Positions 1-10,539 of a stretch of 64,000 nucleotides of DNA are shown here, in pieces. The notes below the pieces were generated by a model. The model was not told where the DNA came from. It saw only the letters and a list, made by a program, of their open reading frames with translations, and searched no databases. Each line of letters opens with the position of its first letter. Within the stretch, counting starts at the first letter, position 1. The translations under genes were made by a program, and so were the position numbers. Source of the DNA: Eucalyptus grandis (taxonomy: Eukaryota; Streptophyta; Magnoliopsida; Myrtales; Myrtaceae); contig NC_052618.1 of NCBI RefSeq assembly GCF_016545825.1, positions 36,898,196 to 36,962,195 on the forward strand, given 5' to 3'.

Positions 1-509
1 GACGATAAATATGGTAACGCTATAAAATTGAAAAATCACTATCTTTCAGAGATCTTAACTTTCTCCTTTCGTCATAAATAAGAAATTTTGTCCAAATACA
101 TTATTTCAAAACAGAAATTGTGTAAAACTTAAAATATCTCCTACAATCAACTAAGCAAAACATAATGACTGGAGGTATGCTTTTCCAAATGGAAGTATAA
201 AAGATCTTCACATACCATACTGCTTCATTTTACTGTTAATTCATTTAATGTTGTCCCAAAAGGAGATTCAATCCCACATTTTGTTTAATAATTTTAATTT
301 AAAGTAAATTAAACGAATCCATTACACACAGATATCTCCAAATTTTAGTTTTCGGTGTTCTCTAAAATAAAGTTACGATACCGTCTTTTTATTATGACTC
401 CTGGAAGGAATTATGAATGAACTATTTTATTTCAACCACATATACTGACAGTGAGAAAGTAAAAATACGGTACCATAATAATAATATTGAATAGTAATTG
501 TTAGACATG
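1..509. repeat. Dispersed ~600-bp repeat, copy 1, left part
   Basis: AT-rich non-coding sequence that aligns by eye with 8865-9490 and more weakly with 18060-18500. Shared blocks include the stretch around 'ctataaaa', the 'gagattcaat' block, the 'tctctaaaataaagtta' block and the 'agacatgcttcatgg' block. Copy 1 is split by the LTR element at 510-3583 and resumes at 3584. No ORF or known motif is apparent. It could be a promoter or gene fragment that was duplicated, or an uncharacterised repeat family. Confidence 0.6.
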
Positions 510-991
510 TGTCACAGGCCAAAAGATGGACGACCCGAGAGGTTCCCCAGAGTCAACCCCAACTCGCCCGTGGACCTCCTGCTGTCACTCGGATTCCCAC
601 CGAGCCTTCTCCCCGAACATTGCAAGGGCGGGCACAACCGTCATTGAGTCACCTTCTAGTTTTCTGCACCTTTCATTTATGTCGGTAGATGGTAGACGAC
701 ATTATGTCGGTAGTTGAGGCGGTGCGATCTCGTCCGCCAATAGAATTCTAGATCAACGGATGTAATCCGAGGCCCTCAGCTATAAAAGGGCTGACCTCCC
801 TCATTTTGTAATCATCCACCATTTCAGTAATACAAAGTTCCTTTCCTTCAGAGCTCCTCTCTCTAACTTTCTCTCTCAACGATCCGGGTAAGCGAGCGAG
901 TGAGCGGTGATCGAGCAAGGCTTGGCTTGGGTGATCCAAAAGTTGCCCGAGTCGCCGCGCGGTCCTGATCCCAATCGATCGGCCCGTGACA
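510..991 (+). repeat. 5' LTR of the Gypsy-like element
   Basis: 482 bp, near-identical to 3106-3583. It has the TG..CA ends and the 6-bp terminal inverted repeat TGTCAC/GTGACA. A TATA box (tataaaaggg, 781-790) lies mid-LTR and marks the likely U3/R boundary region. Confidence 0.92.
781..790 (+). promoter_or_regulatory. TATA box in 5' LTR
   Basis: The sequence tataaaaggg is repeated at 3377-3386 in the 3' LTR. It is followed about 30-50 bp later by pyrimidine-rich sequence suitable for transcription start. This is the probable promoter of the retroelement RNA. Confidence 0.6.
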
Positions 992-993
992 AG

Positions 994-1011
994 TGGTATC
1001 AGAGCAAAAGA
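994..1011 (+). other. Primer-binding site (initiator tRNA-Met)
   Basis: TGGTATCAGAGC starts two bases after the end of the 5' LTR. This is the standard plant LTR-retrotransposon primer site complementary to the 3' end of initiator methionine tRNA. Confidence 0.85.
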
Positions 1012-1054
1012 GAGATCCGTTCGAGAGGTCAAGGAGCACCAACTGTTCGAAGGA

Positions 1055-2100
1055 ATGTCGAGCCAAGAAACTGTCATGGTTGGAGAGGCCGCACAAGTCA
1101 ACGAGAACCGCGGCCGAGCAAAGAAAAGACACGCCTCGATGGATGCCGTAGCTGCGTTCGATGAGAAGATCGGGAAGGTTCGGAGTGCTGTGCTCAAACT
1201 CATGGAAGGTCTTGACGATATGCGAGATCGAATCATGGAGGTCAAGAGTTCGCTCCGTGAAGACTTCACGTCATGCCTAAACGAAGCTACCGCACCCTTA
1301 CACGACAAGGACGAAGCCCTTGAAGCATCGATCGATGTGTTGAAGGAGCGCGTCTAAGTGGTCAAGGAAGAAGCTCCGCGTAGGGACGAGGTAGAAGCTA
1401 TGAAGGCTGAGATCCAAGAGCTCAAGACCGAGCTCGCCCTGTGCAAGTTGAGCATTACCAATGGTGCTGTGCCGAACCAAGCGGTACCCAAAATTGAGGT
1501 GCCAAAGCCGAAAGAGTTCAAAGGCGAATGATCCGCTAAGGAGGTGGACAACTTCGTTTGGAGCATGGAGCAATACTTTGGTGCCGTCAATATACACGAC
1601 GAGTCGATCAAGGTACGAACCGCTTCCATGTTCCTGGCTGATACGGCTATGCTTTGGTGGCGCAATAGGTGTGACGAGGTTAGACGCGGGGCCAATCCCG
1701 TGTGCACATGGGACGACTTCGTGCGAGAGTTCCGGGACTACTTTTTCCCCGAGTTCGCTCAACAAGAGGCCCGTAGCAAGCTCCATCGCCTCGAGCAAAG
1801 AGGCACGGTCCGAGAGTACGTGAAAGAGTTCACCGAGCTCAAACTCCAGATTCGCAACCTGAGCGAAGAGGAGGCTCTCGGAGCGTTCATGGATGGATTG
1901 AAGCCATGGGCTCAGCTCGAGTTGAAGCGGCGGGACGTGAGTAGCCTGGTGCATGCGCTGAGCGTGGCCGAGTCACTCGTCGACCTCACCAAGACTGAAC
2001 CAAGGAGTCGACCAAGGGATTGGAGGTCGAATCGACCTTGCGAGGATGAAACACGAAACACTCCCCGGGCTGCGATGATCAAGGCGGCCGAGCCAAGGCA
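1055..2100 (+). pseudogene. Retrotransposon gag (broken)
   Basis: Retroelement capsid-type protein, starting at the ATG at 1055 (MSSQETV). An N-terminal Lys/Glu-rich coiled coil is followed by the conserved capsid region (WSMEQYFG, LWWRNR, FVREFRDYFFPEF, VREYVKEFTELKLQI). The frame is interrupted by TAA at 1355-1357 and TGA at 1529-1531. A frameshift between about 2040 and 2100 then separates it from the zinc knuckle. The second stop sits where Gypsy gags normally have Arg (CGA to TGA is the simplest change). As it stands it cannot make a full-length gag. It is the Gypsy-type retrotransposon gag domain, not a cellular gene. Confidence 0.85.
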
Positions 2101-2144
2101 TGGGGAGAAGGAACTTCCAAGCCATCCTTCCAAAGGGGTTGACC

Positions 2145-3243
2145 ACCGACGGACTACGCGAGCAGGTTTGATCAACCCCCGCCTTCTCCTTGCTTCATTT
2201 GCCAAGGTCCACACTGGACCCAAAAGTGCCCGAAGAAGGGTCGAATCAACGCCCTCCTTGCCCTTGAGGAAGAGAAGGAGGAGCCCAAAGAAGACAAGCG
2301 GCAGATTCGGATTGGAGCTGTGAGGAAGATCAACTCGGTCCAAGCCCGATCGCCGACCAAAGAAGACATCGCTCCAAACACCGACATGTTCTTTGTGGAG
2401 GTCGAAGTGGGCGGCCAAACGCTTTACGCTTTGGTCGACACCGGCGCATCCAACATGTTCATGTCGACCGAGGTTGCAAAGGCCTTGGGACTTCACGTGG
2501 AGCCATCCGGGAAGTCGTACAAGCCAATCAATTCGGGCGACTTCCATGGCGTTGGAGCAACACCCGACGTGGACGTCAAGATTGGCGGATGGAAGGGACG
2601 AATGGCGTTCGAGGTAATCCCTCTTAACGACTATGATCTCATCCTTGGAATGCAGTTTTTCCATAGTGTGGGAGCCATGATCGACATGAGGACCAAATGT
2701 ATGATGATCCTCGACCAAAAGTGCCCGTCGATGATCCCCATGATCAAAGGGGTGGTCGACACCAAAACCATCGCGTCGATCCGACGCCTCGACAAGAGCT
2801 TGAAGGCCGTCATGCGCATCAACAAGCTGTCCGAGGTCAAACCGAAGGTTGAGTTGGATCCTACTCCGACTCACGACATGCCCATCCAAGTGCTCTTCCC
2901 CAAGGTTGAGTGCGCACCGTGTGCTCCGTCCAAGCCGAAGACCAAGCCGCGTACCAAGTCCGACTTCATCATTGAAGGATGCGGTCCTTCGTTCGTGAGC
3001 GTCCGAGCGAAGAGAAACAAGCACAAAAGAGATCGTGCCAAAGCCCGCAAGGCTGCCCGTCAAGCTGAGAGCGATGAGGACGTCGCTCGATTGAGTGGGG
3101 GAGAATGTCACGGGCCAAAAGATGGACGACCCGAGAGGTTCCCCAGAGTCGACCCCAACTCGCCCGTGGACCTCCTGCTGTCACTCGGATTCCCACCGAG
3201 CCTTCTCCCCGAACATTGCAAGGGCGGGCACAACCGTCATTGA
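2145..3243 (+). pseudogene. Zinc knuckle and retropepsin-like protease of the LTR element
   Basis: A CCHC knuckle (CFICQGPHWTQKC, from 2191) lies in the same frame as an aspartic protease domain. The active-site motif is LVDTGAS near 2431, and the later hydrophobic strand YDLILGMQFF completes the retropepsin-like fold. The protein then runs through a Lys/Arg/Pro-rich tail into the 3' LTR, with the stop at 3243. No reverse transcriptase motif follows, although this is where it would start in an autonomous Gypsy element. A TGA at about 2141, in the same frame, and the upstream frameshift cut it off from gag. Confidence 0.82.
3091..3105 (+). other. Polypurine tract
   Basis: The purine-rich stretch gagtgggggagaa ends directly before the 3' LTR and is the plus-strand priming site of the element. 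Confidence 0.75.
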
Positions 3244-3583
3244 GTCACCTTCTAGTTTTCTGCACCTTTCATTTATGTCGGTAGATGGTAGACGACATTA
3301 TGTCGGTAGTTGAGGCGGTGCGATCTCGTCCGCCAATAGAATTCTAGATCAACGGATGTAATCCGAGGCCCTCAGCTATAAAAGGGCTGACCTCCCTCAT
3401 TTTGTAATCATCCACCATTTCAGTAATACAAAGTTCCTTTCCTTGAGCTCCTCTCTAACTTTCTCTCTCAACGATCCGGGTAAGCGAGCGAGTGAGCAGT
3501 GATCGAGCAAGGCTTGGCTTGGGTGATCCAAAAGTTGCCCGAGTCGCCGCGCGGTCCTGATCCCAATCGATCGGCCCGTGACA
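3106..3583 (+). repeat. 3' LTR of the Gypsy-like element
   Basis: 478 bp and near-identical to 510-991. The differences I can see are A/G at the fifth to seventh base region, A/G near base 46, two 2-bp deletions near base 340, and one G/A near base 400. Confidence 0.92.
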
Positions 3584-3710
3584 CATGCTTCATGGTTATA
3601 GATCGCGTCCAGAAAGATTTCCTGTTGTCATAACTATTATAAGGGGCATGCCTACGCACACGCATGAAGTCAAGTAGTTGGCTAATAGAAGAAAATGGGG
3701 ATAATTATCC
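3584..3710. repeat. Dispersed ~600-bp repeat, copy 1, right part
   Basis: This continues the repeat interrupted by the LTR element. 'catgcttcatggttata' matches 'catgcttcatggctatc' at 9392, followed by similar 'aagatttcctgttgtcata' and 'gcatgaagtcaag' blocks. 3710-4026 holds no ORF or feature that I recognise. Confidence 0.6.
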
Positions 3711-4942
3711 AAAATATTCTAAATATATTATACGGTGGTCATGACTACACAACCATTTTCTTTGATGCTTTGACTGCCGTGATTTTGATCCTAGAATCTT
3801 GATATCCAGTGCTTCGAAGAACAAGAAAAAACAAACGACCCATCTAGGTTTGTTTATGGGCATGGCTCGGTTCAAGTGATCGAATGATGTTCATCCTCTT
3901 CCACAGCAAAAAGGGGAAGGCATATCTGATTCGAAGGCTAAATTAAATGAGCCACCGTCAATTGTCATTATATCTAGGACTGTCAAAATGGATTATAATC
4001 TCGTATTCTAACCCATATTTATTTGAGGGCGACGCTTTTTCCACTCCCCTTTGATTTAGACATTTTCTTTTTTTAATGTTTTGACCATATTATCCTTTGT
4101 GGAGCTTGCCACTTCTAATATAACTCTACAAAAATGATTTTTTTTTAATTTTATTATTTGGTCCACACTTTTTATTTTATTTGTTTTCTTTCCTTGCGGG
4201 TCCCACTATCCTTCTTTTTCTTTCATTTCATGGCTTTGACATCTTGGTTCTCCATTCTTAGAAATCGTCCGTTTATTTTTCTCTCTTACAAACCATTCTC
4301 TTCTTTCTTCTTTCTACACCTTCCACTCATTCTTCTTCTTCCACAAATATCTCCTGCATCTACAATCCCCAAAAGAACTACTTACTTTGACAATTTGCAC
4401 GCTTCTCATTCACTATCGAAGGTATGGTTGCGAGAGCTTGCTTTTTCCCTTTTTAGTTACTAGGTCTCTAGTCATGTTCATTTCGGTTGCTATTGAGTGT
4501 TTCTTAATATCTTTTCTTGAAAAAGAATTTGAGTTTTGGGTTGTGAAAATGCTTAATCTTGTGTTTCAATCCTGTATTTAGAGTGTTGGTGAATCAAAAC
4601 AATATTTATGAAATAATTGTGCAGTTGCTTTATAGTCTAAAGCACACATGCGTCCTACAAACTTTTGCTCACTCTGGGTTTATAGGACGATCCAGAGAGC
4701 GTGTAATGAGTTTTGCGTTGCCACACTACACTTGGTCAATTCAACGGTATAGCAACACTGGAGAGGCATCGTCAAGAATTAGCAACGACACTTTCCTCTA
4801 TTGTTATTCCAATTGAGGTCGAACTCACATAAATAATTCGAGCTCAAGAAAACTATAAAGTAATAAAAGAAGCTTTCGCCAGAACCATACCCTCAATAGC
4901 AATGAGTAGGGCACGAATTGTTGAAATAAAAAGTTCTTTCAG

Positions 4943-5559
4943 AGATGGGATATATTCACTAAAAGTCCTAAAACTTGTCATGAAGGTGTAAGTGAGTCCT
5001 AAAACTAATAAAAAGTGTAAGCAACTTATAAAACTTGTCAAATTAGTGCAATCAAATCCTAAAGTCAACACTGTCAATTTGACTAACGGAAAATGCTACT
5101 TTGTGACACTTTTAAATTAATTTTTATTTTCCACATGGCATTTTTATATTTTTATTCAAATCTTTTAAAATTATATTTAAAATCTAAAAAGAAAAGATAA
5201 TTTTTTAAAAAATAAATTGTAAAAACAGGGTAGCATCGCTAGGGGGTGCTATGGTCGCCGCCACCGATCGTTGGAGGGGCCATGACTATCGCTAGCCATG
5301 AGTGAGGGTGGCCGACCCTCGTCAACCTTTGCTTAGGACAAGTGATGATTGTTGCCCCTCCCCCTCCCTGGTAAGGGCCGATGTGCCCAATCTAGGGTGC
5401 CCTCGCCTAGGGCCGGCGACGGTCGTTGGCCCCTCCAACCATGGGTGGCGACAACGAAAGCAACCACCGACGACCTTGCCCTTTTTTTTTTTTATATATA
5501 GTTTTGTTTTTAAAATAAATTTTAGCTTTTCCTTGTTAATTTTTAAATCTAAATTTTTA

Positions 5560-5619
<60 letters not shown>

Positions 5620-5790
5620 TCCATGTGGAAAATAGAAATTATTTTAAAAATGCTATGTTAATATTTTTGGTTAGTCAAATTAACGGTATTAATTTTAGGA
5701 CTTAATTGCATTTTTTGCAAGTTATAGGATTCAATTACATTATCGTGGCAAGTTTTAAGACTTCTATTGAAAATGTACCTTTAGGGATCA
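4943..5790. mobile_element. Nested TIR element with GC-rich core
   Basis: About 110-bp imperfect inverted repeats: 'aaaagtcctaaaacttgtca' on the left matches the reverse complement of the right end, and both run into '(a/t)atttgactaacgg'. The AT-rich arms enclose a GC-rich core at about 5230-5480 and a (TAA)20 tract. It has no coding capacity and lies within the larger TIR element at 4027-6109. Confidence 0.6.
5560..5619. repeat. (TAA)n microsatellite
   Basis: About 20 uninterrupted trinucleotide units inside the nested TIR element. Confidence 0.95.
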
Positions 5791-6109
5791 CAAATGTAAG
5801 GTAGATTTGTGGAAGAAGAAGAAGAAGAAATGAGAGGGTAGAAAGAAGAGAATGACCTACAAGATAGAAAAAAGAGAGACAATTTGCAGAGCAATGAGAC
5901 GTCAAAGGTGTGAAAAGAAAGAAGAAGAAGAAACGTGGGACCTACAAGATTAAAAAAGAGACCAAAAATAAGTATTGACCAAGTAATAAAAAGAAAAATA
6001 TCATTTTTGTATAATTGTTATTAGAAGTGGTGAACCCCACAAGAGATAATATGGTCAAGATACCAAAAGAAAATGTGTCTAAATTAAAGGAGTGAAAAAA
6101 GTGCTGCCC

Positions 6110-6773
6110 AAAAAATGGGTCACTTGAAACTTAAAATTTGGGTCATACTAAATTTTAAAGTTAAAAACCCAAAACAAATGGGTATAAGTGGGTCGCTTAT
6201 AAACACACTTTCATCCCATCTAGTAAATAGGTCATGCTCAACCCACTTTGATCCTTCTTTGCTACTCTCTTCTCTCTCTTTGTGACTCGCAACTTTCTTC
6301 CTTCGTTCGCTCTGCTTCGGCCATATTAGGTTTTCTTCCATCTCTAGCTTGCAATTTTACGCTCACGTGACAAATTGCACTTTTAAGGATACCCAGACTT
6401 TATTGGTGACTTCTTCGCAAAGGTGTGGCTTTAACTTCTCTTTGTTTTTTCTCGCAAAAATGGATTTGCTTGTTGTCGTTGAAAGGTCTGCATTTGATTT
6501 CTTTTTCTTTTTTCCCCTTTAGAGCAAAAAATAGAAAAAGAAACCACCTTCTTGAGTTGCACTCGTACCATTTTCAAATCTATCTCAAAATTGCTTCACA
6601 TAACTGATTTTTGGTTCTTGAAGATGAGAATTGAAACATTGTGTTTTGCATTTTGGTCCTATGTTAACACTCGAAAAACTCAAGGGATTCACAATCATGG
6701 GCAAGCCCGGCTATCAGTGGGTTTTGTTTTTGCATTATGAGACATCGTTCGTGTGTTAGTGGTTGTGTGTATG

Positions 6774-6804
<31 letters not shown>

Positions 6805-6935
6805 TTTTTTGTGGAAATCCATTGCAGGTCAGATTTAACTTCGAAAGTTCACGCAAATTCGAGAAGAAGCTATAGTTTTATGCCGCTAACATTCAGTCCA
6901 TTGTTCTATTTTATTGGATAAAAAGTTTATGGGGA
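6110..6935. other. Non-coding interval with 5'-UTR-like stretch
   Basis: No supported gene. 6236-6420 is pyrimidine-rich and resembles a plant 5' leader ending at an intron-like 'aaaggtgtgg', but no plausible coding exon follows. It may be a captured gene 5' end. 6763-6810 is (GT)n followed by a run of more than 20 T. Confidence 0.4.
6763..6810. repeat. (GT)n-poly(T) microsatellite
   Basis: Alternating GT units run directly into a tract of more than 20 T residues. Confidence 0.9.
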
Positions 6936-8058
6936 AAAGCATCATAAAAGTTCTTAACATTTTGCATTAATGCCGATTTAGTCCTAAACTTTTTATAGGT
7001 GTCAATTTAGTCCTAAACCTTTTAACTTAATTCTAACTTAGTCCTAAACCTTATATTGGTATTAATTTAGTCCTAAACATTTTATTAGTATCAATTTAGT
7101 CTTAAAACTTTTGATTATGTGTCAATTTAATCTTAAATATTTTAATTAAATGTCAATTTAGTCTTTTTGGCCAATTTTGGCTAGATATTGCTGACGTGGA
7201 TGCATGTCCATTGACATGATATGACCAATGCTAATGTTGACAATTTTTAATAATATTTTAATATTTTTTCTAATTATTTATTAATTTATTTATGTTCTTT
7301 TCTTTTTCCCTTTTTTTCTTTTCTTTTGCCTTTCCCTTTTCTTGTCTTTTTTTTTCTTCCGGTCCTTCCTCCAGCCGGTTGCCAGCTGAACGACCGACCA
7401 AAGGCGAGGGCCGACAAGTCTAAGGTCGACCTCACCTAGCCATCGGCAAGGGCTTGAGCTCTCGCAGAGTGACCTCGCAACCTTCGGCGAGGGCTCGAGC
7501 CTTGCTAGTGGCTAGGCGAAGCTCAGCCTTACTGCATCTGGCAAGGTTAGGCCTCACGGTGCCTCGCCTACCCAACGCAAGGCCCCCCCTCACCGTAGGG
7601 CTGATGAGGGCTTAAGCCTCATCAGTCCTTGCCTCTTACTAGTTGCCCAGCCGACGACCAGCTAGAGGGAAGAGGAGGGGAGACAAAGAAAAGAAAAAAG
7701 CGAAAAAGAAAATAAAATTAATCAATTAATAAATAATTCGAAAAAAATATATTTAAATATTATTAAATATTATCTACGTAAGCACTAGTCATGCCATGTC
7801 AATCCACTAGCGTCCACATGAGCAATGTCTGATCAAAATTAGTCGAAATAACTGAATTAGCACTAAATCAAAAGGTTTATAACTAAATTGACACTAAATC
7901 AAAAGTTTTAGAACTAAATTGACACTAATAAAATATTTAAGACCAAATTAACACCAAGTCAAAAGTTTGAGACTGATTGGCACCAATAAAATGTTTAAAA
8001 CTAAATTGGCACAAATGCAAAAGGTTTAGGACTCTTCTGATACTTTTCGCAAAGTTTA
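6936..8058. mobile_element. Foldback element with long periodic TIRs and GC-rich palindromic core
   Basis: The left arm (6936-7300) aligns with the reverse complement of the right arm (about 7735-8058). Each arm is itself a degenerate tandem array of a ~30-bp unit of the form 'tcaatttagtcctaaacctttt..', then 'gacgtggatgcatg' and an AT-rich linker. Inside the arms are mirrored pyrimidine/purine tracts (7300-7365 and 7665-7715), around a GC-rich core with 'ggcgagg' and 'cctcgcc' elements. There is no ORF. The transcript could fold into a hairpin over 300 bp long. It is a non-autonomous class II or foldback element of unknown superfamily. Confidence 0.65.
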
Positions 8059-8864
8059 TGATTTTTCCTTCATTTAGCGAGACTTAAAGAAATAGTTATG
8101 ATAATTTAGCTGTTGCACGACCGTGATTTGTCTTTGTGATGGATTATGCATTGCATTGTCTTTCTTCCTTTAATTGTGGGTGTGATTATATAGGAAGTGA
8201 AGCCCTTTCTTTTGCTTTTACATAGAGGTAAGGGATATTGTAACTTCTTTGAGTGCTAAAAGTTCTATCGGCTTAAGATGTGTAAATTTGGAAATTGATC
8301 ATAAGAAGATAAATTAGTATGAATGCATTCTTGTAATGAGAAAATGTAAATTGAGCTTTCTTCAAGCCCAATACATTAAGATCGCTCATTTATATTTAAC
8401 AAAAAACCAAAGCCTGAACTCATTTAATGATTTATGGATGGGCAAGGATGGACTTTCACCACCACTTTCATGCCCTGTCCATAACCCAGCTCTTGAGCTC
8501 GCTCACTAACTTGACAAGTTAGTCCATGAAGACACCAACTCTTTAAAGACAACAATTTAAGAAAAAAAGTTGCTAAAAATATATTTTGACTTGGGTTGGG
8601 TACAACTTGGGTTGGGTATGATTTGCCACATTTGCATTAGATATAAATAGATCAATTTGAGTTGGATTACTTTTGACTCATCCCGATTCGCCCATTTGAT
8701 GGGCTAATTGTAACTATCTAAACATAAATCAGTTTCAAAGTTTTTTCAAAAGATAATAGATCAGTAAGAAAAATTCAGGGCAGATGACAGAAAGGCCCAC
8801 TGTGGGCGCATTCTTCAACCACCCAAGTTACTCTTTCACACCTATATATATCATCTAAGATAAA
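8059..8864. other. Non-coding interval
   Basis: AT-rich, with no supported gene. 8590-8710 contains repeated 'cttgggttgggta' units and ends with 'cgcccatttgatgggctaa', which is loosely the inverse of 3973-4000. This raises the possibility of an older hAT-like element spanning 3973-8707, into which the other elements inserted (weak). Confidence 0.35.
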
Positions 8865-9490
8865 GTGAATGCGAGGATAAATCTGTAACCCTATAAAAGC
8901 GAAAAATCACTTATGTGTTAAAGATTCTGACTTTATTCTTACATTATAAGTTAAAAGTTTAGTCCAAATACATCAATTTAAAATCCTATAAAACTTAAAA
9001 ATCACTTACTATCAAGTATCAACTAAGCCAAGAGCTTAAGGACTAAGGGTCAATTTTTTTCTTTTTTGCTAAATAGAAAAACAAAAAATAAATTCACCTT
9101 GACAAGGCCAAATTTTTCTATTAATATTTTGAACTCTCTAAGGAAAAGAGATTCAATCAACATTTTCTCATTTAATATCAGTCTAATAATCCATTAACGA
9201 TAGGTATCTCTAAATTTTTTCATTCGGGATTCTCCAAAATAAAGTTATGATATTGTGTTCGGTTATAACTTGGAAAGAACAATGAATAACCTATTTGATT
9301 TCAACATCATATTATGACAATCAAAATTAAAAATAAAATTGCATTATAGGAAATCTGTCGAATATGACTGTAAAAAGTTCTAACAGTGAGACATGCTTCA
9401 TGGCTATCCGTCTCGTCCGGGAAAACTTCCCGTTGTTATAGCTGGGGTAAGCATGCGTGAAGTCAAGCGGCTGTCTAAAAGAAAGAAAAA
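8865..9490. repeat. Dispersed ~600-bp repeat, copy 2
   Basis: Uninterrupted relative of 1-509 plus 3584-3710. It includes the intact site 'gagacatgcttcatgg' (9387-9402) corresponding to the point where the Gypsy-like element entered copy 1. No ORF. 9490-9802 beyond it has no recognisable feature. Confidence 0.62.
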
Positions 9491-9802
9491 AAAAAGGTAG
9501 TTTCGTGAGAAAGCGGACAAAATGGGAAGTATAAGAAATGTGATAATCTTTTTACGGTCTTTTATTATTTAATATATGAGTAAGTTAGGAATAAATCCAT
9601 TTAATTTCCTTTGTTGTGCAGGCAATATTGGAAGAACTGCTGAAATTAGACGTAGTGGTTTTGACTCGATATACAAAACTATTGGGAATTCTGGCTCTTG
9701 CTGAGGACTAGGACCAAGCCAAGTCCGGCGGAGTGCTTTGATTAAATGTCCAATCATTGGGAATTGTCCGCAAAACGCGTCACGCCATTGGTGAGTGGGC
9801 TG

Positions 9803-10269
9803 TGTTGGGTTTGTCGGATTCCCAAAAACCGGATTCAACACTAAATCGAACCCCTAAAACGAATGCGGAAGACGAGCCAGGAAAATTCACATGTATCACC
9901 GATCCTAAAGCACACCACGGAATCGAGTGTACCTTGTTAGCCACAGATTAAACACCGACGCCGATATGAGGAAGATAAAATCGATCTCATTCGATCCGAT
10001 GACGTCAATTGGGCTTGAAGGGAAGGTAGATTCGCCTTTTGCTTACTGTTTTCTTTTTGGAGGGAGAGAGGGAGGAAAGAACGTACGTAATATGCCAAAA
10101 GGTACGTTCCTCCCTCTCTCTTTCTCCTTTTATACGTTCCCTCCAAAAAAGAAACGTACCCCTTCATCATATCCCTCCATCCATGGGCCATAATCTTGTG
10201 GGCCGGGCTTTTAGGCCCAACATGGGCGGACAGGCCAACTTAGGCCCATCACGTTAAATAAAACCATCA
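9803..10269 (-). repeat. 3' LTR of the Copia element
   Basis: 467 bp. On the minus strand it starts TGATGG and ends CCCAACA. It contains an internal inverted repeat around 'aacgtacgt' and 'acgtttcttt' blocks. It matches 16818-17284 and the solo LTR at 43921-44396. Confidence 0.9.
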
Positions 10270-10284
10270 TCTCCCACTCGCACA
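10270..10284 (-). other. Polypurine tract of the Copia element
   Basis: Read on the minus strand, gcgagtgggagatga abuts the 3' LTR, the expected position and composition of a plus-strand primer. Confidence 0.65.
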
Positions 10285-10494
10285 TGGTGGGCCGGACGGG
10301 ATTCTCTTTAACTCTCTTCAACATTCATACCGGTGAATAATCCGTGCGACCATCATACTTTGAGAGCTCGTTACTATACATCTGTTAGGAATATATAGCA
10401 GCTCATAATGGACATCACACTCTGAATAGATTTAGTATGCAGTACCCTAGATCGATCGATCACATTTATATCTCTCTTGATCTCTTTTAAACAA

Positions 10495-10496
<2 letters not shown>

Positions 10497-10536
<40 letters not shown>
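10497..10536. repeat. (AT)n microsatellite
   Basis: About 20 AT units in the 3' non-coding part of the Copia element. The 10285-11480 interval around it is otherwise a long non-coding 3' region of the element. Confidence 0.95.

Positions 10537-10539
<3 letters not shown>

Larger units (their letters stand above)
510..3583 (+). mobile_element. Non-autonomous Gypsy-like LTR retrotransposon (gag and protease only)
   Basis: Two direct LTRs (510-991 and 3106-3583) begin TGTCAC and end GTGACA. They differ at about three bases and two 2-bp indels, so the insertion is recent. A primer-binding site matching the 3' end of initiator tRNA-Met follows the 5' LTR, and a purine-rich tract precedes the 3' LTR. 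The 2.1-kb interior encodes gag, a CCHC zinc knuckle and a retropepsin-like protease. Reverse transcriptase, RNase H and integrase are absent, so it must have been mobilised in trans. The flanks carry CATG on both sides as target-site duplication, or ACATG if the last base is shared. Its size and content resemble the TR-GAG class of plant non-autonomous elements; that placement is inference. Confidence 0.9.
4027..6109. mobile_element. Large TIR (foldback) DNA element
   Basis: About 320-bp terminal inverted repeats are visible: 4027-4345 aligns with the reverse complement of 5800-6109. The ends read GGGCGACGCTTTTTCCACTCC and, on the opposite strand, GGGCAGCACTTTTTTCACTCC. Shared internal blocks include 'ttgaccatattat', 'ccacttctaata' and a long cttctt tract. 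No transposase ORF is seen, so it is non-autonomous. A second TIR element (about 4943-5790) is nested inside. Long TIRs suggest Mutator-like ancestry, but I could not see a convincing target duplication. Confidence 0.6.

Noticed and set aside
5302..5661. Open frames with poly-Asn (plus) and poly-Leu (minus) stretches
   Set aside because: They are translations of the (TAA)20 microsatellite and the transposon core, not genes.
3973..8707. Possible single hAT-like element with ends taggactgtcaaaatgg and the inverse of cccatttgatgggcta
   Set aside because: End similarity is weak and the 8-bp flanks match at only six positions. Kept as a remark only.
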